From contig JAISRQ010000093.1 in NCBI GenBank assembly GCA_031273545.1, forward strand, positions 1 through 8,259: DNA of 8,259 nucleotides, read 5' to 3'. The DNA is from Holosporales bacterium (GTDB taxonomy: Bacteria > Pseudomonadota > Alphaproteobacteria > BNTO01). Of the stretch, positions 6,078-8,259 are shown in pieces; position 1 is the first letter of the stretch, and each line of letters opens with the position of its first letter. The notes beneath the pieces were generated by a model that was not told where the DNA came from, did not search any database, and was given only the letters and a program-made list of their open reading frames with translations. Position numbers and translations under genes: made by a program.

Positions 6078-6920
6078 TCAGTAATCTTTAGTAACCTCGG
6101 CATATATGATGGACACAAAACGTTCTGGTTTCAAACTTTCGCCGCCAATTAATAGCCCGCCAACAGAGTCAAGTTCAATGATCGGCTTATAATTATCGGC
6201 AGTAACAGACCCCCCATAAAACGGCGTAATGCCGCATGTCTCAAATATAAATTTGTGCACGTCGTCAATCTCTGCATTCGATGGTACAAGCCCTGACCCT
6301 ATTGCCCAAATGGGCTCGTAGGCGATGAATACAGAACCCGCACCTAAATGCGAGCGCAAGGGCAGCAACTGTCGGCTCAGGACTTCGCGCGTCTTTTTCT
6401 GAGAGTAATCGTCCCGAGACTCGCCTACGCATACAATAGGAGTAAGCCTGTTATTGCGCGCGCAAGCAAGCTTTCGGGCGATAAGTCCGTCAGATTCGCC
6501 GTTTCCTTGGCGGCGTTCGCTGTGTCCCAGTATAACGAACGTGCCGCCAGCTTCCTGAATTTGTGCACAGCTGACGTCGCCCGTGTGAGCCCCACTGTCG
6601 AACTCAGAGCAGTCTTGGGCCCCTATAGAAAACAGCGGGGAAAGGACCTGAGCAGCATACGAGATAAGCGAAAATGGGGGACAGATGACTGCACTATTTT
6701 TTAGTGATGGACTGGCTTGGTGATAGCACTTCGCAACGATATCTACGTCGATGTCAGTTTCTATGCGCGCATTGCTCTGGCATGATTTAATTGAAGTCCC
6801 ACATGGGCATGTGGTCGGAATAGAAACACTGTGTTGGGCACCCGTTGCAGCAGTAAACAACGCGTCAATAAGAGCTTTGCTCCCGTTCATCTTCCAATTT
6901 CCAACGATAATTTTACTCAT
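6078..6920 (-). CDS. tpiA: Triosephosphate isomerase with an internal insertion
   Basis: Interconverts dihydroxyacetone phosphate and glyceraldehyde 3-phosphate in glycolysis. All catalytic elements are present (numbered from ATG 6920): N8 and K10 in GNWKMNG, electrophile H133 in GHSERR, base E202 in AYEPIWAIG, and the phosphate-binding YGGSV and GGLLIGGESL segments. ATG 6920 is preceded by GAAGGAAG at good spacing and gives the usual MSKIIVGNWKMNG opening; an upstream ATG at 6965 in the same frame is less likely. Length is 280 aa against about 250-255. The excess of about 40 residues lies between NWKMNG and the ICPPF strand (~28-66), includes CPCGTSIKSC, and replaces a normally short helix-strand link. 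Otherwise the barrel looks intact, so the enzyme is probably active. Confidence 0.93.
   Translation of the reverse strand: MSKIIVGNWKMNGSKALIDALFTAATGAQHSVSIPTTCPCGTSIKSCQSNARIETDIDVDIVAKCYHQASPSLKNSAVICPPFSLISYAAQVLSPLFSIGAQDCSEFDSGAHTGDVSCAQIQEAGGTFVILGHSERRQGNGESDGLIARKLACARNNRLTPIVCVGESRDDYSQKKTREVLSRQLLPLRSHLGAGSVFIAYEPIWAIGSGLVPSNAEIDDVHKFIFETCGITPFYGGSVTADNYKPIIELDSVGGLLIGGESLKPERFVSIIYAEVTKDY
6755..6831. repeat. Palindromic segment inside the tpiA insertion
   Basis: The DNA coding for the extra residues of TpiA begins with CAGTTTCTAT (6755-6764) and ends with ATAGAAACACTG (6820-6831), complementary apart from two extra bases. It also contains a perfect CCACATG-gg-CATGTGG hairpin (6799-6814). 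This is the structure expected of a small palindromic element inserted in frame, as known for Rickettsia palindromic elements. It has no visible similarity to the 94-bp repeats at 1849 and 3303, and only one copy is seen here. Confidence 0.4.
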
Positions 6921-6986
6921 AAAACTTCCTTCTTTTTTTGTACTTACGACCGATTCAATGTTCATAATAGCTTATATTCAGATTTT

Positions 6987-7029
6987 AGTCCGCGTGGGAC
7001 CCCGTTAGGAATTCCATGCGGACTTTTTT
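6987..7029 (+). terminator. Hairpin with T-tract, intrinsic-terminator-like on the + strand
   Basis: AGTCCGCGTGG (6987-6997) pairs with CCATGCGGACT (7014-7024), an 11-bp GC-rich stem with one G-U pair and a 16-base loop. Six T's (7024-7029) follow on the + strand, a good intrinsic terminator. On the minus strand the same stem has no T-tract. The flanking genes are both on the minus strand, so the apparent polarity is against them. It may stop antisense transcription or end a small + strand RNA; it may also act weakly for the gene at 7114-8154. Confidence 0.6.
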
Positions 7030-7113
7030 AGCGAACGTGGAGCTGCGGGGTATTATTGATATATACTATCACCAATATTACATTGAACGATTGTTGTATT
7101 TTCCTTTGTTGTA

Positions 7114-8154
7114 TTATTCCTTTTTCACAAACACGTAGCGAGTGCCATCGTTGCTCCCCCCCATCGTTGCCAACGTATCCCGTGCATTCTGCACCAACAG
7201 ATCCTTTCGTATTCTCTCAACCGTAGCAAGTGGGCTTTTATTAGCCACTTTCTGCATATTTTCAGGAGTGAAATAATACCCAAGGTCTTCATTCATCATT
7301 TCCGCCACTTTGTTTATATATAGTTTAGGACGTTTAATTTCATCCGAGTTAGTCACAATTGCAACGAATTTGTCGTTATTTGTCTCCGATCTAGTTATAA
7401 CTACATTAGATGTGTCATCCGTTATATTTTTCTTTCGACGGTAACTATTAGCCATTCGAAATTTTCGAATGAGTTCTTCTTGTGTGCAAGATTCACGTAG
7501 TGCCTTTTCCACTCCAATACGTTCCAAAAGATTCGGACATATCATTTCCATTGTTTCTGATGCAAAACATTCCAGGTATTTGGCAAATTCATTTATAAAA
7601 TCAAAACATTCCGGACTCATGTCTCGTGGTGCTAAGCCTTTGGCTTCCCTAGCATGTCGACTTAACTCATTATACTTATCCAGTCCCCCTTCAATTAAGG
7701 CTATCATGCTACAGTAAGAAAGATGTATACCATTACCGTAATCATCGATAAGTCCAAAAGGACCAACTTTACACAATGACTCAATATCGCTTGGAATTTC
7801 GCGTACATCGTAAATCTTACTAACTTCAGCTAAAAACTTTTCTAAATCTTGAACACTTTTAAAAAATTCGGTACGGACGCCAATAGTGCCGCCAGGCAAA
7901 AGTACGCCTGCTGCAGCGTTCAATAAAGATATTGTTTTTTCGTCAGGCTGGTAAAAAACCGGAATATTCAGAATGTTATAATCATCATGTATTGCATGAA
8001 TAGCTATGCCATTGACTATGTATTGGTTCAATAGCTCTTTCCAATTCTCAATACGTGTAGCATCTCCTAATAGAGCAGGAGGAGGTCCCCATGCGCCACG
8101 CCGACGTCGCACCTCATGAAGACCTTCAAAAGAATTACGACTATACCCAATCAC
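7114..8154 (-). CDS. Protein C, unrecognised; possible methyltransferase-like N-terminal part
   Basis: The product is 346 aa from the GTG at 8154. I cannot assign a family with confidence. The first 100 residues resemble the second half of a class I SAM-dependent methyltransferase Rossmann fold: IGYSRNS (2-8) as the end of strand 2, LLGDATRI (28-35) like the GDA segment after it, then LLNAAAGVLLPGGTIGVRTE (77-96) like the 'LKPGG' strand-turn. The GxGxG motif I, which should precede this, is not in the frame and is not obvious in the 105 bp left in the window. The remainder is mostly helical and charged, with no signal peptide or membrane span. The start is uncertain: GTG 8154 overlaps the stop of an upstream open frame (GTGA), which suggests either translational coupling or a frameshift in a longer gene. 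Confidence 0.6.
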   Translation of the reverse strand: MIGYSRNSFEGLHEVRRRRGAWGPPPALLGDATRIENWKELLNQYIVNGIAIHAIHDDYNILNIPVFYQPDEKTISLLNAAAGVLLPGGTIGVRTEFFKSVQDLEKFLAEVSKIYDVREIPSDIESLCKVGPFGLIDDYGNGIHLSYCSMIALIEGGLDKYNELSRHAREAKGLAPRDMSPECFDFINEFAKYLECFASETMEMICPNLLERIGVEKALRESCTQEELIRKFRMANSYRRKKNITDDTSNVVITRSETNNDKFVAIVTNSDEIKRPKLYINKVAEMMNEDLGYYFTPENMQKVANKSPLATVERIRKDLLVQNARDTLATMGGSNDGTRYVFVKKE

Positions 8155-8259
8155 ACTGAAATGTTGGATTTTTTCACTACAGAAAAATTATCATTAATGC
8201 GATCAATCATGGATTGAGCAATTTTGTCCCAAGTCACCTCGAAAAAGTTCGTGATTGTT
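8151..8259 (-). CDS. C-terminal 35 codons of an open frame entering from the right edge
   Basis: An open frame comes in from the window's right end and stops at the TGA 8151-8153, which overlaps the GTG start of the next gene by 4 bp. The visible translation includes NFFEVTWDKIAQSMIDRI and ends KKSNISV. It may be the tail of a separate upstream gene in an operon, or the N-terminal part of the same protein as 7114-8154 separated by a two-base slip in GTGTG, since joining the frames gives a smooth NISV-IGYSRNS strand. No family was recognised. Confidence 0.4.
   Translation of the reverse strand, partial: TITNFFEVTWDKIAQSMIDRINDNFSVVKKSNISV

Noticed and set aside
6348..6704. 118-aa + strand frame, and others to 7031
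   Set aside because: These are shadows of tpiA, which has all catalytic motifs on the minus strand.
7091..7115. Direct repeat TTGTTGTATT twice at the 3' end of gene C
   Set aside because: It is a short, low-complexity repeat with two copies only; nothing suggests function.
1..8259. CRISPR arrays, tRNA, rRNA, riboswitches
   Set aside because: No regularly spaced repeats, cloverleaf-like segments or known RNA signatures were recognised by eye. A covariance search was not possible.

Overview
This 8.26-kb window looks like chromosome of a host-associated alphaproteobacterium, of the Holosporales or Rickettsiales type. That placement is an inference. It rests on the alphaproteobacterial style of the nucleoside diphosphate kinase and the CDP-alcohol phosphatidyltransferase, the moderate to low GC, the IS debris, the palindromic repeats inside and beside genes, and the paralogous secreted proteins of unknown function. 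No rRNA, tRNA or CRISPR array was recognised.

Layout. Bases 1-134 hold one end of an ISAs1-family insertion sequence running leftward out of the window: a terminal inverted repeat plus the first 16 codons of a transposase. Bases ~135-766 hold a second, badly decayed ISAs1-type transposase in the opposite orientation; its C-terminal part is still readable, with in-frame stops. trpS (851-1846, +) is the only intact + strand gene. It is followed after 2 bp by a 94-bp palindromic repeat. Everything after that is on the minus strand: secreted paralog A (1902-3176), a second inverted copy of the 94-bp repeat (3303-3396), secreted paralog B (3475-4704), a CDP-alcohol phosphatidyltransferase (4832-5392), ndk (5402-5827), tpiA (6078-6920), and an unrecognised protein C (7114-8154). 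C overlaps by 4 bp the end of an open frame that enters from the right edge.

Housekeeping part: TrpS charges tRNA-Trp, the phosphatidyltransferase makes anionic phospholipid, Ndk balances NTPs and TpiA is glycolytic. ndk and the phosphatidyltransferase are so close that they are probably co-transcribed; the rest look like independent units.

Accessory part and main interest: the trpS-A-B region. A and B share a nearly identical ~174-bp leader (ribosome binding site, signal peptide, first ~53 codons) but are otherwise strongly diverged, with only islands of conservation. Gene A is bracketed by two 94-bp repeats in inverted orientation that differ at only 2 positions. One copy lies inside the 3' end of A and supplies its last 12 residues and stop codon. 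This makes A a candidate invertible or mobilisable cassette and resembles, in principle, the in-gene palindromic elements of Rickettsia. Separately, tpiA carries a ~40-residue cysteine-containing insertion whose DNA contains inverted repeats, a possible second case of a palindromic element absorbed into a coding sequence.
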